Positions 1 through 10,080 of a stretch of 64,000 nucleotides of DNA are shown piece by piece. Below the pieces are notes generated by a model. That model saw only the letters and a program-made list of their open reading frames with translations. It was not told the DNA's origin and ran no database searches. The first letter of the stretch is position 1. Each line of letters opens with the position of its first letter. The position numbers and the translations under genes are program-made. Source of the stretch: Meira nashicola (taxonomy: Eukaryota > Basidiomycota > Exobasidiomycetes > Exobasidiales > Brachybasidiaceae); assembly GCA_001600355.1 (NCBI GenBank), contig BCJU01000005.1:590099-654098 (forward strand). The letters are read 5' to 3'.

Positions 1-713
1 ATGACTTGCATTTTCGTATGTGTATTGTTGTTGTCCGTTTGGAATCGACATTGTGCACAAAAAAGCTCTTTGTTGAAGATTTGGGAAGCAATAAGAGTTG
101 TTCACATTTTTCTGCCCTTTTATAATTTAGAGAGCGGGCTCAAACGAACCTTCAATTCCAATCATCTTACGATAACGGAGACAAGTTGGTATACATATTT
201 TGTTGTCCATATATCTTGGCTGAGCACCCACAAGCGGCGGATTTAAAGTTGAATTTAATCAATCAATGTTTAATGGTTTGTGAGCGTATTTAAGCCAGCG
301 GCACCAGTACCGTAAAATTTAATCCGCGGTGACGCTGGGGTTCGGAGATAAGCGAGCGCAAAGCTGGTCAATAAAAATTACACGCTTATATGTACGCAGC
401 CCGCTCGAGGGAGGAATAAGCAAAGGCAAAACCAATGAGGTCGTTCTGGTGCAGGACATGTTCCTCTTCACGCGTTTAGTACGAAAGGGTCCCCCACGCT
501 CACTTTACGGAACTCCTCTTACATATACTATGCAGTAAATGTGGAGAATTGCAGCTTAGCTGAGGAAATAAAAAATATTCGCTGAATCAGCAACACGAAT
601 GAATGCAGCATGTATTTGTGTTGTTCTCGTCAAATTAGAAGAAGGTTATCATTCTCCTACGCAAGGCTTCATTTACTCTCATACTACAGCTCACAAAAAT
701 CGAATCGGTGAAA
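1..713. other. Left-edge intergenic stretch, no gene recognised
   Basis: I find no supportable gene here. Two open frames exist (1-246 and 329-538 on the plus strand). The first begins exactly at the window edge and has no family resemblance; the second opens with GTG and has none either. The last 100 bases are presumably the promoter and leader of the gene that starts at 714. Confidence 0.5.
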
Positions 714-2021
714 ATGGTAGCAACACGTAGAAATGCAAAGTTAGACAAAGGCGAAGATGGTCAAATGAAGATGGTTGGGTCCGAAGAGCAAAACAACGGC
801 GAAGAAAAGAACTCAGAAGATACAAGAAACGTTGGACAAAAAGATGAGCAAAATGGTCATTCGAATGAATCTGAAGAAAAGAAACGCTCCAATCCAGATC
901 AGGAAAGCAAAGATGAGCCTCCAAGTAAAGCTGCAAAAACAAACACCGACGAAGCGGAGCCAATCGAGAACAAGACCTTGAATCCTGGCAAAGAAGATTC
1001 TAGTGGTGACGAAGAAGGCAATTTCAAAGTATTAGAGCAGGGTCTGTTGTACTTTTTCTATCGACCAAAAGTTCAAGCTGCCGATGATGTTGAGACAAGC
1101 GGTAAAGCAGCCACTTCCATCGATGATGTTCAAAGTACGCATCTCCTACTCGTTCCTGCCAAAAGTGAAAGTGAAAATGCACCTCCTACAAAAGAGCATG
1201 AGAATGGTGGAAGTGATCAGAATAATTATTCGGGGACCACTGGCGAGAAAGCTAGGAAAGAAGGCGTTGGCTTTCGCTTAATTCGCCTAGGCAAGAAGAG
1301 AATGCCTGCTCCGGAAGAAGCGATCAAGAAAGGCTTGCAGCCAGGTGGTATTGGTGGTGATTCAAGTGAAGCGATTTGGTCAGTCGTGTCTGACATTGGT
1401 CCAGACGTTAGTGAATTGTTAGGTGACTTAGGTGAGAAGCGATACAACACTCGTACAAGAGGCGAGAGATACGTTGGTGGATCACGACCAGCAGGTAGAG
1501 GACGATATGCAATCGTTTTTCATGAGCTGCAACCACCTAGCCGTTCCAATGTTCGATTGACATATGCACTTTCCCATCCTTCCGAAATTGGTGATGTTCA
1601 AACAGAGCTGGGAATCGCATTATCAGGAAGTGTTCGTCTTTCGATGCGAAATCCTACTCTTCCACAAACAGGTCAAGGTGCACCACCTGCAGGATTACCT
1701 GAAGAAGATCGAGTTGAAATGAACAAAGATGAACTCAAAGAGGCATTTGGTGGAAAGACGGATGAAGGCGGTACACGTTATACGGATCCTGATCAAATCA
1801 AGTGGTTGAATCGAGAAGGCGTTGAATTGTTGATGAATCGAGAAAGGAATCAATCAAAAGAGAAAGGTGCACATGCTGGAGCGTCTGAAGAACAAGCGAA
1901 AGCGTTGGAAAAATCGGCAAAACAAGAAGGTAAAGGATTAAAAGTTGATGATGTATTGAATGAATTGCATCTCTCCTCCAAAGCTAATCCTCCTGATGCG
2001 ATCGAGGGAACTTGGATTTAA
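714..2021 (+). CDS. Conserved fungal protein of unknown function, acidic/basic low-complexity N-terminus
   Basis: A 435-residue protein starting at the ATG at 714; the frame also opens at a GTG six bases upstream, which is not a credible start. The first ~95 residues are highly charged low-complexity sequence rich in E, K, N and Q with nuclear-localisation-like basic patches. A core follows with the pattern YFFYRPKV, then SIDDVQ, then a hydrophobic LLLVPAK strand, then FRLIRLGKKRMP. I recall this layout from a widespread fungal family sometimes named, without good evidence, 'BTB domain transcription factor'. I see no BTB fold signature, zinc ligands or catalytic motif. The C-terminal ~90 residues are again charged and probably helical. 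No transmembrane segment or signal peptide is visible, so an intracellular, possibly nuclear protein is likely. No function is assigned. Confidence 0.85.
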   Translation: MVATRRNAKLDKGEDGQMKMVGSEEQNNGEEKNSEDTRNVGQKDEQNGHSNESEEKKRSNPDQESKDEPPSKAAKTNTDEAEPIENKTLNPGKEDSSGDEEGNFKVLEQGLLYFFYRPKVQAADDVETSGKAATSIDDVQSTHLLLVPAKSESENAPPTKEHENGGSDQNNYSGTTGEKARKEGVGFRLIRLGKKRMPAPEEAIKKGLQPGGIGGDSSEAIWSVVSDIGPDVSELLGDLGEKRYNTRTRGERYVGGSRPAGRGRYAIVFHELQPPSRSNVRLTYALSHPSEIGDVQTELGIALSGSVRLSMRNPTLPQTGQGAPPAGLPEEDRVEMNKDELKEAFGGKTDEGGTRYTDPDQIKWLNREGVELLMNRERNQSKEKGAHAGASEEQAKALEKSAKQEGKGLKVDDVLNELHLSSKANPPDAIEGTWI

Positions 2022-2454
2022 AATGAATATTGTGTAACGTGTACATTCGCAGAATGGTATTTGAATGAAAAAAAAAAATTGAGAATGAGGCTTAAGTGTC
2101 AACGCGTGCAGATTGAATTGCAGAGCGAGCAAAGACTGGTCATTCCCTTTTGAATTTCGGATTAACCGCCGTTAATTTTATTAAGCCACAAACGCAAGGA
2201 ACGTCCGTTTTGTCTGAGCACTTATGCCAAAACGTGCACCGAAGCTGTTTTTTTTTTGTAGATACACACACACACACGACAATGAGCTAAACCGTGCTGA
2301 TTTTTTACTGTTTCCCCACTTTGACGTTTTTGATTCGTGCGAAAAAGAAGGTTGTCAAAATCGGGCAAATTCAATAGACAAATTCCCGCCGCCACCTCCC
2401 TTGCCACTCTACTACACCACCTACCCTCACTTACATGCATTCTTCGTGACCACG
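2022..2454. other. Intergenic region and leader of the Zn2Cys6 regulator
   Basis: No gene. It holds a run of ten T (2248-2257) and an (AC)7 dinucleotide repeat (2264-2277). The frame of the downstream regulator stays open back to an ATG at 2224, but the translated 77 residues are low-complexity and unlike the family, so I treat this as leader sequence. Confidence 0.5.
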
Positions 2455-4560
2455 ATGCCACCCGCAAGGCCAGATATTATTGCTGAAGGGAAACATGATG
2501 TCCCATTCCGGGAAAGGAGGGCTTGTTCTGGTTGTCGAGCGATTAAATCGAGATGTATGATTCAAGATGATAGTCAGTCATGTTCTCGTTGTACAAGATT
2601 AGGTTTAGAATGCAATTTTTTAGAACATCATCGGGGCGTCAAGAGTAAAAGTGTTAAAGACGAAGTCGGACGTAGAAATGGTCATGTTGCAAAAAATTCA
2701 ACCTTGAATAAAAGATCACCTTCATCTTCCAGCAGCAGGTCACCAAAACGGCATACATCCTATGCATTAGCAGAAGCACAACCATTTTCCATTCAATCTA
2801 TGTTGTCTGTGGATGCGGCAAGCAATCCTTCTCATTCTACACTTCTCTCATCGACTACATTTTCCAACATGCAAGAGGATGAAGCCGGACCATCAAACGG
2901 GATCACAAAGAAACCAAGTGCATCACATGATAGTGTTGACGAATCCCAATTTATCATGGAACATATCCTTTCAACTGACATTATCACACGCGATCAAGCA
3001 ATCGAATTGATCTCCTTCTTCTATTTCAAATTGAATCCAATCATCGCCTTGCTTGACCCGCAACTATATACCATCGACACACTTTTATCTGATCATCATC
3101 GATTGTTATTGGCTTCTATTTGCACTGCATCAGCAAAATTTTGTATACCCGACACATATCTTCGTCTATTGTCATTCTTAGAAGCGCCTTTGACAAAGAT
3201 CTCAAGTCAGGATATCGCACCAAAGCATGATTATGTTCTCGCACTTTCAATTCTTGCAATGTGGAAACATCCGGAAGATGGAACGAGTTGGAGAAAGTTA
3301 CGTTTGGCAGTCACAATCGCGCTTGAGTTAGGTCTTCAGCATACATTCAATGAAGTTTTTGCCAATAGCGCACGATCATCTGGACCACGCAAAAGACCAC
3401 CTCCAAGAGATTTTGTTCAAAGACAGAGAACGTTTTTACAATTAGCATGTTTCGAAGATGGTTATCAAGATCAACGTAGAATACCTATGGCCATCGATCG
3501 ATCCTTACTTCCTGAACCTTGGCAATGGATTGAATGGTTGGGCGATCAAGTACAAGATATAGATATTCGCTTAGCTGCCTCTCGAGAGAATGCATTAGTC
3601 AAACAGAACTTGATGAGAAATTTAAAACGAGATGCAGGAATAGGACAAGGAAATAGTGGAAGTATTAAAGGTGCATTGACAAAAGCGATTGCAGTTCGAA
3701 GGATTCAAGAGATTGAAATGGCAATTGCAGCAGAAAGAGCAAATACACGAATATGGAAACAACCTTCTGAATATGGACTGGGAAGTGGTAGAATACATTC
3801 CGGAAGACCTTGCTTGTTGTTTCATACAGCAAATACGATGTTCAATTATCATCGCGCTTTGTATTCGGTTTATTGTTCAAATGTGATGAAAGATTTGGAT
3901 CCTGTACGTAAACAGAGCGTATTTTTGGATTGTTGTCGATTATCGGTGGAATTGTTTGAATTGATTGGAGGTCCTTATGGTGAACAAGATTATTTTCGAT
4001 TTGTTCATGATATCGTCATTATGAACCTTGCCGTTGCTGCAGTTTGGATTAGCGATAATTGGCGTAATATGCCTGCTGATTTAGCATTACAAGCAGCTCT
4101 TGCAGTAACAACTGCTGCCAATACAACCGCATCGTGTTTGGACAGGAATTTAGAACAAGCTTCTTATTTGGCGAAGTTTTTGGCTTATTGTTCGAAAAAG
4201 ATTAATCTTTTACAAACTACAAACGGATACGTGAATGGTGGACATCAAGGACAAATGGCTCAGGCGGATAATGGTACTATGTTACAACCAAGTGGAAGTG
4301 GTATGCAACAATTAATGTTTGACGCAAAGCCCATCCAATCACCTGCAGGGCCAATGGTCATAGGCAATGGTAATTTACAAGCGTCGGCCACCTCGGTTTC
4401 GCCAGAATCATTATCGCTTTTCGACATGTATGGAAATGGTGGGGATCCTTCACTGCAATATTTACAAGATCTTCTCTCTGTTCCTTGTGTTCAGATGGAT
4501 GAGGCAGATGGTCATAATATTCTATCCTTCTTTTACGATGAACGGAAGCGGCAGACGTAG
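2455..4560 (+). CDS. Zn2Cys6 binuclear-cluster transcription factor
   Basis: A 701-residue fungal regulator. The zinc cluster sits near the N-terminus with cysteines at about 24, 27, 34, 43, 46 and 53 (C-x2-C-x6-C-x8-C-x2-C-x6-C), embedded in ACSGCRAIKSRCM and SCSRCTRLGLEC, followed by a basic linker (HHRGVKSKSVK). A Ser-rich segment with SSSSSSRSPKRH follows. Residues ~175-570 are helical and resemble the fungal transcription-factor middle homology region (a block like DPQLYTIDTLLSDHHRLLLASICTA and a later SWRKLRLAVTIALELGLQ). I chose the ATG at 2455 because it lies just before the zinc domain; an in-frame ATG at 2224 would add 77 low-complexity residues. The target genes are not evident. 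Its 3' end faces the secreted-protein gene at 4712. Confidence 0.93.
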   Translation: MPPARPDIIAEGKHDVPFRERRACSGCRAIKSRCMIQDDSQSCSRCTRLGLECNFLEHHRGVKSKSVKDEVGRRNGHVAKNSTLNKRSPSSSSSRSPKRHTSYALAEAQPFSIQSMLSVDAASNPSHSTLLSSTTFSNMQEDEAGPSNGITKKPSASHDSVDESQFIMEHILSTDIITRDQAIELISFFYFKLNPIIALLDPQLYTIDTLLSDHHRLLLASICTASAKFCIPDTYLRLLSFLEAPLTKISSQDIAPKHDYVLALSILAMWKHPEDGTSWRKLRLAVTIALELGLQHTFNEVFANSARSSGPRKRPPPRDFVQRQRTFLQLACFEDGYQDQRRIPMAIDRSLLPEPWQWIEWLGDQVQDIDIRLAASRENALVKQNLMRNLKRDAGIGQGNSGSIKGALTKAIAVRRIQEIEMAIAAERANTRIWKQPSEYGLGSGRIHSGRPCLLFHTANTMFNYHRALYSVYCSNVMKDLDPVRKQSVFLDCCRLSVELFELIGGPYGEQDYFRFVHDIVIMNLAVAAVWISDNWRNMPADLALQAALAVTTAANTTASCLDRNLEQASYLAKFLAYCSKKINLLQTTNGYVNGGHQGQMAQADNGTMLQPSGSGMQQLMFDAKPIQSPAGPMVIGNGNLQASATSVSPESLSLFDMYGNGGDPSLQYLQDLLSVPCVQMDEADGHNILSFFYDERKRQT

Positions 4561-4711
4561 ACTAACAAGTTATCTCAATAGCAAAATATGTTTTTCAAAT
4601 GATGTAGGATTCTCTTTTGCATTCAAATGCACTTTTAGTGTATGTACATCAGTAGTGTTGCGAAAATTCAATTTCCTTCTTTCTGGTAGAAAGTGCTTTC
4701 ATGTGAAACAT

Positions 4712-5341
4712 CTAGTTAATAATCGCGACATCAAAAAGTGTCAAGGTGATATTTGTTTTACTAGAAGCAGGCTTTGCGTAGATGTGAGGATCAGGATAGT
4801 AGTGATCGATTGCTGCATATGGCAAGTTGAATTTGCCGTTTTGTTCATTTGGATTTCCACGAAGTTGCAAGGTAACAATCGGTTCATTTGCTTTTTGTGG
4901 GAAATATGTAGCTTCAAACCATTGTCTTTCCAGCAATTCGTTGATTACCAAACTTGGCTGATATAAACGAAGTAGTTTACCGCCCCCTGCGCTTGCAAAG
5001 ATATTTGCAGTGATGACTGTATTTGTCTTTTCACTATCGATCAATTCTACTTGGCCAAAAGATTGACCTGCACGAGTCCAACCACTTGCAAAGCATTCGT
5101 TAAATTGAAACTTTTGATTATATTTGACAGGAACAAGATCATCACTGTTGCTCAATTTACCAACTGCTTGTCCACGATAAGACTTGTTTGTGTTCTTAAT
5201 TTCATCGTTGAAAGTCAAATACAACGTTCCACGATATTTTGGTTTGCAGTAAGTTAAGCCGAGAGGCAAGATAGTTGCATCACTACTTGCCATAAGCATC
5301 AAGGAGATAACGCTGATGAACAAGATACATGTGTACTTCAT
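4712..5341 (-). CDS. Small secreted protein, family A copy 1
   Basis: A 209-residue protein with an N-terminal signal peptide (hydrophobic core CILFISVISLMLMASSDA). It is clearly paralogous to the next two minus-strand genes. Shared blocks are C-x-x-KYRG-x-LY just after the signal, FQFNEC, a GW pair, FGQV, LLERQWF, VTLQLRGNPNE and a final LPYA. Only three cysteines are visible in the mature part, at least two of them in conserved positions. I recognise no enzyme family; the likely beta-strand periodicity suggests a small beta-sandwich, but that is inference. Unlike copies 2 and 3, it lacks the RR propeptide site. It is the most divergent of the three. Its 3' end faces the Zn2Cys6 gene. Confidence 0.85.
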   Translation of the reverse strand: MKYTCILFISVISLMLMASSDATILPLGLTYCKPKYRGTLYLTFNDEIKNTNKSYRGQAVGKLSNSDDLVPVKYNQKFQFNECFASGWTRAGQSFGQVELIDSEKTNTVITANIFASAGGGKLLRLYQPSLVINELLERQWFEATYFPQKANEPIVTLQLRGNPNEQNGKFNLPYAAIDHYYPDPHIYAKPASSKTNITLTLFDVAIIN

Positions 5342-5703
5342 TATGAAATGATATCTACTCTGAAGAAGATGGAGGAGTGAAGAATGAATGGGGGTTGTTG
5401 TTGCGCGGACGCTTCTTTATTGTCTCGGGGCGGAAAGTGCTGAGTATGGGTCTAGCTTCAGGTCTGAGTTGAAGCATTGATCAGTTTCGGTGACATGTCA
5501 CTATGCAAAAGACAGTATATGCGTACCTTATTGGTTAAATCGATTTCACGCTTTATGAGACGGTAAGCAATTTGTTGGAATAACAAACATTGATTCGCAA
5601 GATTTCTTTAGACTGGGAAATATGAACCTAAGATAATGTCTTTATCATCGATGGGAATGGTTTTATTATCGAACAGCACCTATTGCTTGAACATAAGCGC
5701 AAG

Positions 5704-6312
5704 TTAAGGGTAGGTGATATCATATAAGGTGTACGTATAGCCTGTATCAGTAGTGGATGCGGTGAGCTTACTATCGCTAATACCTGCGTATGGTAATTCA
5801 TAATCATCATTGGAATCATTCGGATTGCCGTTCAAATGCAAAGTCACATATGCACCTCCTTCTTTATCATTCTTCCAATAAGCATACCACCATTGACGAT
5901 CCAAGAGTCCATTATTCGATGAAGCAGCATTTTGTAAGCGTAAAGTATGACCGCTTCCTGTTTCTTCTTTTTGTGCAGTCACTGCTTGATAATTACCCGA
6001 AGAAACGTATTTCAATTGACCGAATTCTTTTGGTGATTGATTCCATCCACTTGTAGTGCATTCATCGAATTGAAATTGACCTTGGTTATCATATTCATCT
6101 TTGAGATAGTTGTCATTGCCAATTCCACTGGGAAATCCGCGTTGATTTACCTCACTAGTATCGGTAACATAGTTCACATTGCTACTGTAAAGCTTACCAC
6201 GGTATTTTGCTTTACAATTAACGCTTGCACGACGTTCAAGATTCATTGGGACAGCAGAAGCCCAAGTGGAAATGAAACCGATAATAAAGATGGCGATTGT
6301 TGTTAATTGCAT
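5704..6312 (-). CDS. Small secreted protein, family A copy 2
   Basis: A 202-residue secreted protein with a clear signal peptide (MQLTTIAIFIIGFISTWASA) followed by a short propeptide ending in a Kex2-like ERR before ASVNCKAKYRG. The mature part has the family A blocks: KYRGKLY, FQFDECTTSGWN, FGQLKYV, TLRLQNAASSNNGLLDRQWWYAYWKND, YVTLHLNGNPND and ELPYAG. It is much closer to the broken copy 3 than to copy 1. A TATATAA box lies about 60 bp upstream of the ATG. No known domain is recognised. An extracellular role (effector-like or cell-surface) is inferred only from the signal, the duplication and the lack of recognisable relatives. Confidence 0.87.
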   Translation of the reverse strand: MQLTTIAIFIIGFISTWASAVPMNLERRASVNCKAKYRGKLYSSNVNYVTDTSEVNQRGFPSGIGNDNYLKDEYDNQGQFQFDECTTSGWNQSPKEFGQLKYVSSGNYQAVTAQKEETGSGHTLRLQNAASSNNGLLDRQWWYAYWKNDKEGGAYVTLHLNGNPNDSNDDYELPYAGISDSKLTASTTDTGYTYTLYDITYP

Positions 6313-7093
6313 TTTGATTTAGAGGATGTGGTTGTTGATTTAAAGAAAGACTTTATTACAATTTACAGCGACTTATATATCATTCCAGCAGCCAATATTC
6401 TCAGCCAAAATGAATGCTGAGCACGTCATCTCCATTTGGAATATGTGTGTGCATGATGATAAACACGGACTTGCGCGTCCTTGACAACAGAATTCATGCA
6501 ATGGTGCGACGTATCCCAGATGAAAGTAGCATCTAGGTATGGATGCTGGTAGAAATCCGAAAGATGCATCGATTTCAATCTATAATAAGGAGGATACATA
6601 ATATTGTCAAAAGACTTACCTGTCAAGTGACAAATCACATACGTTTGATTCGGCTTAAACGCAAAGAAGAAAAATAAATGAGATAAACATGCTTGTGATT
6701 TGATAAAAACTTCTATACCATCAAGAGATTCATTATCAACCGTCACCATTAAATCTGGGTAAGTTCAGCATTTATTTTGACGGAGGAATACATGCAGCTT
6801 TGCATGACCGTAGAGCATAGTTCTACCAGTCCTCGAGATAGAAACATACACTGCTCGGACCGAAATGGGGATAGACATGCCGTGCATAGATTTCTTCAGT
6901 AATGCATGATTTTAACCGATAATGTTGACACGAAAGTCCGATAGGGGTGCATATGAGTGAACATGTTCACTTGCTTCACCCTGGGACTGATTAATGTGTA
7001 AAAGGGTCATTAAATCAGAGAAAAGAAAAGGATATACATGAATCATTATAAAGGGAAATTTAAATCGAGCATTATTCAAGTGGCCTAAAATTG
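6313..7093. other. Intergenic stretch between family A copies 2 and 3, possible degraded copy
   Basis: No intact gene. The promoter of copy 2 occupies the left end. A minus-strand open frame at 6426-6749 contains a stretch reading TYVICHLTGKS that weakly echoes the YVTLxLxGNPN block of family A, so a decayed fourth copy is possible but unproven. The remainder shows nothing I can name. Confidence 0.3.
6373..6379 (-). promoter_or_regulatory. Probable TATA box of family A copy 2
   Basis: TATATAA read on the minus strand, about 60 bp before the ATG at 6312. Confidence 0.5.
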
Positions 7094-7717
7094 TCAACTG
7101 AGAGTTGTGACATCGAAAAGGGTGAACACGTGTCCAGTGTTTCTCTTGCTGGAAGTACTGATGTTTTGGTTGTAAGCTGCATATGGCAAATCATACGTAT
7201 CATCATTATCGTTTGGATTACCGGTCAATTGCAAGGTAACATATGGACCACCTGCTTTATCATTCTTCCAATAAGCGTAGAACCATTGACGGTCTAGAAC
7301 GGTATTGTTGGAAGAAGCAACGTCCTCAATTCTGAGAGGATAACCACTTCCAGATTTAGTCGTACCTGCAGTCAATGCACGATAATCGCCATCAGCACTG
7401 AATTTCACTTGACCAAATTGTCTCGGAGGAGAATTTCAACCATCGGTAGTACATTCATCAAATTGGAATTTTGGTGCATCGAGATCGTGAGTGAGATAAT
7501 CGTTGTCATCCGTGCCAAGGTGAGCACCACGTTGATCAATTTCGCTTGTATTTGTCACACTTGCAATCACCGTACTGTACAAATAACCGGAGTACTTTGC
7601 TGTACATGTTACGCCTGCACGTCGTTGAAGGTTGATTGGAGCGGTTGCGGTCAAGCTAGCAAAAAGAGCAATAGTTAAAACGGCAAGAGAAGAGATTTTC
7701 ATAATCATCATCATCAT
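7094..7717 (-). pseudogene. Small secreted protein, family A copy 3, interrupted by one in-frame TGA
   Basis: The frame starts at ATG 7717 (four consecutive ATGs; ATG 7702 gives MKISSLAVLTIALFASLTATA as signal peptide) and runs through family A blocks: a QRR propeptide site, KYSGYLY and FQFDECTTDG. It then meets TGA at 7438-7436. The same frame continues without any other stop through NSPPRQFGQV, the LR block, LDRQWFYAYWKND, YVTLQLTGNPND and DLPYA to TAA at 7094. In both paralogues the residue at the TGA position is the Trp of the conserved GW pair, so one base change (TGG to TGA) explains the break. The rest of the frame and a TATA box look intact, which indicates a very recent loss, a polymorphism or a sequencing error. 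The stop context (TGA followed by AAT) is not a classic readthrough context. Confidence 0.85.
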
Positions 7718-8474
7718 CGTTAATGTCGTAAAAAAGGATGAGGGAGTTGTCAGAAGCAGAGAAGATTTTATCTTGGGAGGGGAGCATTCCGTAAGATATA
7801 AAAAAGGGCATTTATATACCTTTCCAATTCTTACCTCGCAATTTCGGTACCTTACTTTCGCAGAATCAAGAGAGCAAGGAAATTTGATCAAATTGATGTT
7901 ATTTCACGAAATTAGTCATTTAAACAGACAATTTGGCCAGATTACACTAGAAGGTAAAACGGATGACATTGATGCATATGGGAATAAAGCAAGTCCTTTT
8001 GTGCTGTTTCGGAGGAGCTCATTCAAAATATATCAACTACATTCATTTACGTCGGAGTACCGAATCTAATTCAAGGTACCAAGCGATGAACTTCCTCAAC
8101 ATGATAGTCGTCCAGGGCGCGCGCTCATCCATGCATTCTCGCTCCGGCTAGAGAGAAGCGGCAGGTTGTTCTTCCGATTTATCACTTTTCTTTGTGAAAA
8201 GGGGCAATTCCGGCAAGAAACAAGTTTGCATAATATCATTCCACGATGAATTCATGACAAAGTTATAGGAAGCGGAATGATTGAATTGAATGAAGAATAT
8301 TCAAAAGGCACGAAAGTCAACAAACAGACTTCTCTTGTGCCAGAACATCAATAGCAAATTGATTGGGCGCATTCAACTCACGGTCTTGTATGTGTAAGAG
8401 TTGATTGTCAGCATAAATTTGCAGGATGAATAACGAAAAAGCTCAAGCACGTCATCAAGCCCGAAATGAATGGT
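7718..8474. other. Intergenic stretch upstream of family A copy 3
   Basis: Holds the promoter of copy 3 at its left end. The plus-strand open frame 7632-8069 overlaps this promoter and copy 3 in antisense and has no family resemblance. Nothing else recognised. Confidence 0.45.
7811..7818 (-). promoter_or_regulatory. Probable TATA box of the interrupted family A copy 3
   Basis: TATATAAA on the minus strand, about 95 bp before the ATG. Its persistence suggests the promoter has not decayed. Confidence 0.4.
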
Positions 8475-9651
8475 CTAAAGATGTGAATCGAGTTGGGAAA
8501 AGTTGGTTTGATGTCTTTGTGAAAGAATTCGAAATGCTGCATCGCCCAAAATCTCAACAACAGCTTTTCCTGCTTCTTGAGCAAATTCCTTGCGCTGCCA
8601 CCATTTCATTCCTTCATTACGCTCTCTTATTTCAAGTTCTTTCCTTCTATCTTTCCAGCTTTCTTCCGTTGCAAAAGTGTCAAAGATATGCTTGATTTGC
8701 TTCTCGATCGATACAGCTACATTTGGGAAATCCGATCCAAATAATATTCTTCCTTTTTCTGCTAATCGAATCAAGTCTTTATATTGGGAATGCAATTTTG
8801 GTGGGTATGATATTGTATGACTGACAACTGGCGTCGTGTCGAGATAAACGTTTGGATATTTGGTGGCCAACTTGATCGCTTCGCTTGTTCCCGGTGCTCC
8901 GCTATGAGCTATCACAAAGATTACACTTTTGAATCTTTGCATCAATTTGTCAACATCGTCCAATTCAGATACTGCCGTATGTCCTGATATATGATTACCA
9001 ACATGAACGATCACTGGCAATCTGACTTGATCTGCAATCTCCCAAAATGGCTCTAGAGAAGGATGTAAGATTCCATAATTTCCGACTGAACAGTGTAATT
9101 TGGCTGCCTTACATCCGTTTTGAAGTGCTTCGAGGGTCGTCTTTCGTACTGCTTCTTTTCCGTCTTCAGGATGAACGGTCAAAGCAGGTACGGCATCAAT
9201 GAATGCTGAATCAAATGTTCCTTTTGTGCATGCATTTATGATATCACCATTCAATTGTCTTGCCATTCCTTCGCCTTTATGTGCATACGGTAATACCCAA
9301 ACAGATCTAATTCCATTTCCAGAGAGAATCTCTTGCATATTTCTACCCGTGTTGTATGCAGGGTATTTTAGCTCGAACAAAGGTTGATCGGTGAACGTTG
9401 GACCTTGTGCTGAATCTACATTATCGTAAGCGGGTGTACAGCAGATATGGTTTGCATCTTGTCCGACCGAAAGACCTTCAGCTGCAAGAAAGACACCGCG
9501 AATCTTTTGGGCAAGTCTAGTTGGTAAAATGTGACTAAAGAGAGAGAATAGTTGTGAGTATTTTTATGGAAGGTATGATTTCAACCATTCTTGCCTTTAC
9601 TCACGTATGCACATCCACTATCCAATTGTGTCCGTCTACATCATTCGCCAT
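8475..9651 (-). CDS. Amidohydrolase family 2 (ACMSD-like) metal-dependent hydrolase or decarboxylase
   Basis: Two exons: 9605-9651 and 8475-9534, joined over a 70-nt GTGAGT...TTTAG intron (9535-9604), giving 368 residues. The splice restores the metal-binding HxH motif: exon 1 ends in WIVDVH and exon 2 continues THILPTRLAQK. Further metal or catalytic positions of this TIM-barrel family are visible: LPVIVHVGNH, VIFVIAHSGAPG (His) and ILFGSDFPN (Asp). Family members act on cyclic amides or decarboxylate aromatic acids (for example aminocarboxymuconate semialdehyde or resorcylate types); the substrate here cannot be told. No signal peptide, so it is probably cytosolic. The gene is divergent from the GH43 gene at 10081. 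Without the first exon the HxH motif would be missing, which supports the splice model. Confidence 0.9.
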
Positions 9652-10080
9652 GATATCATCTCAGTACGCTTAAAGGTGCAGTTGAAGATGACCGAAAGAT
9701 GTTTGTAAGAAGCAAAGGTTGTGTTGTTCTAGCTTCCCCGCATAAGCACACCGGTGACTTTTGCCGGCGCCTCCGAATAAATAGAAAACCCCCGCGTCTA
9801 CTCGTTCTGTGCATGTGGGAAAGAAGGGCAAAATATTACCGATATGGCGCTTCTTTCATTAGCGTTAACCTTCTTTGAGATTTCCGAGACTAAACAAATG
9901 TTTGTTGTATTAATTATGTACATTGCAGTTCCGTGGAGCCATGGTCATTAACTTTCGGAAGGCGGTGTGTCCCATAACAGATCGGCATTCTTTGAATTTA
10001 GCTGGACGTTAAAACATATATAAAGAACAGAATGATATTTTTTAACAATGTAGGGAGTGGAAGTCCCACCCTTTTTCATC
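9652..10080. other. Divergent promoter region between amidohydrolase and GH43 genes
   Basis: No gene. Serves both flanking genes; a TATATAAA box at 10017-10024 belongs to the right-hand gene. Nothing else recognised. Confidence 0.5.
10017..10024 (+). promoter_or_regulatory. Probable TATA box of the GH43 gene
   Basis: TATATAAA 57 bp upstream of the ATG at 10081. Confidence 0.5.

Noticed and set aside
1..246. 81-codon open frame at the left edge with a hydrophobic start
   Set aside because: It begins exactly at the window edge, has no family resemblance and no downstream exon I can connect.
4367..4966. 199-codon plus-strand frame bridging the Zn2Cys6 gene and family A copy 1
   Set aside because: It overlaps two supported genes (one in antisense), is Cys/Phe/Ile-rich and shows no domain; a shadow frame.
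6912..7097. Minus-strand 61-codon frame just before the end of family A copy 3 as an extra exon
   Set aside because: Copy 3 already ends at a stop aligned with its paralogues, and the frame has no similarity to the family.
7632..8069. 145-codon plus-strand frame antisense to family A copy 3
   Set aside because: It lies over the signal-peptide region and promoter of copy 3 on the other strand and includes translated ATC repeats; a shadow frame.
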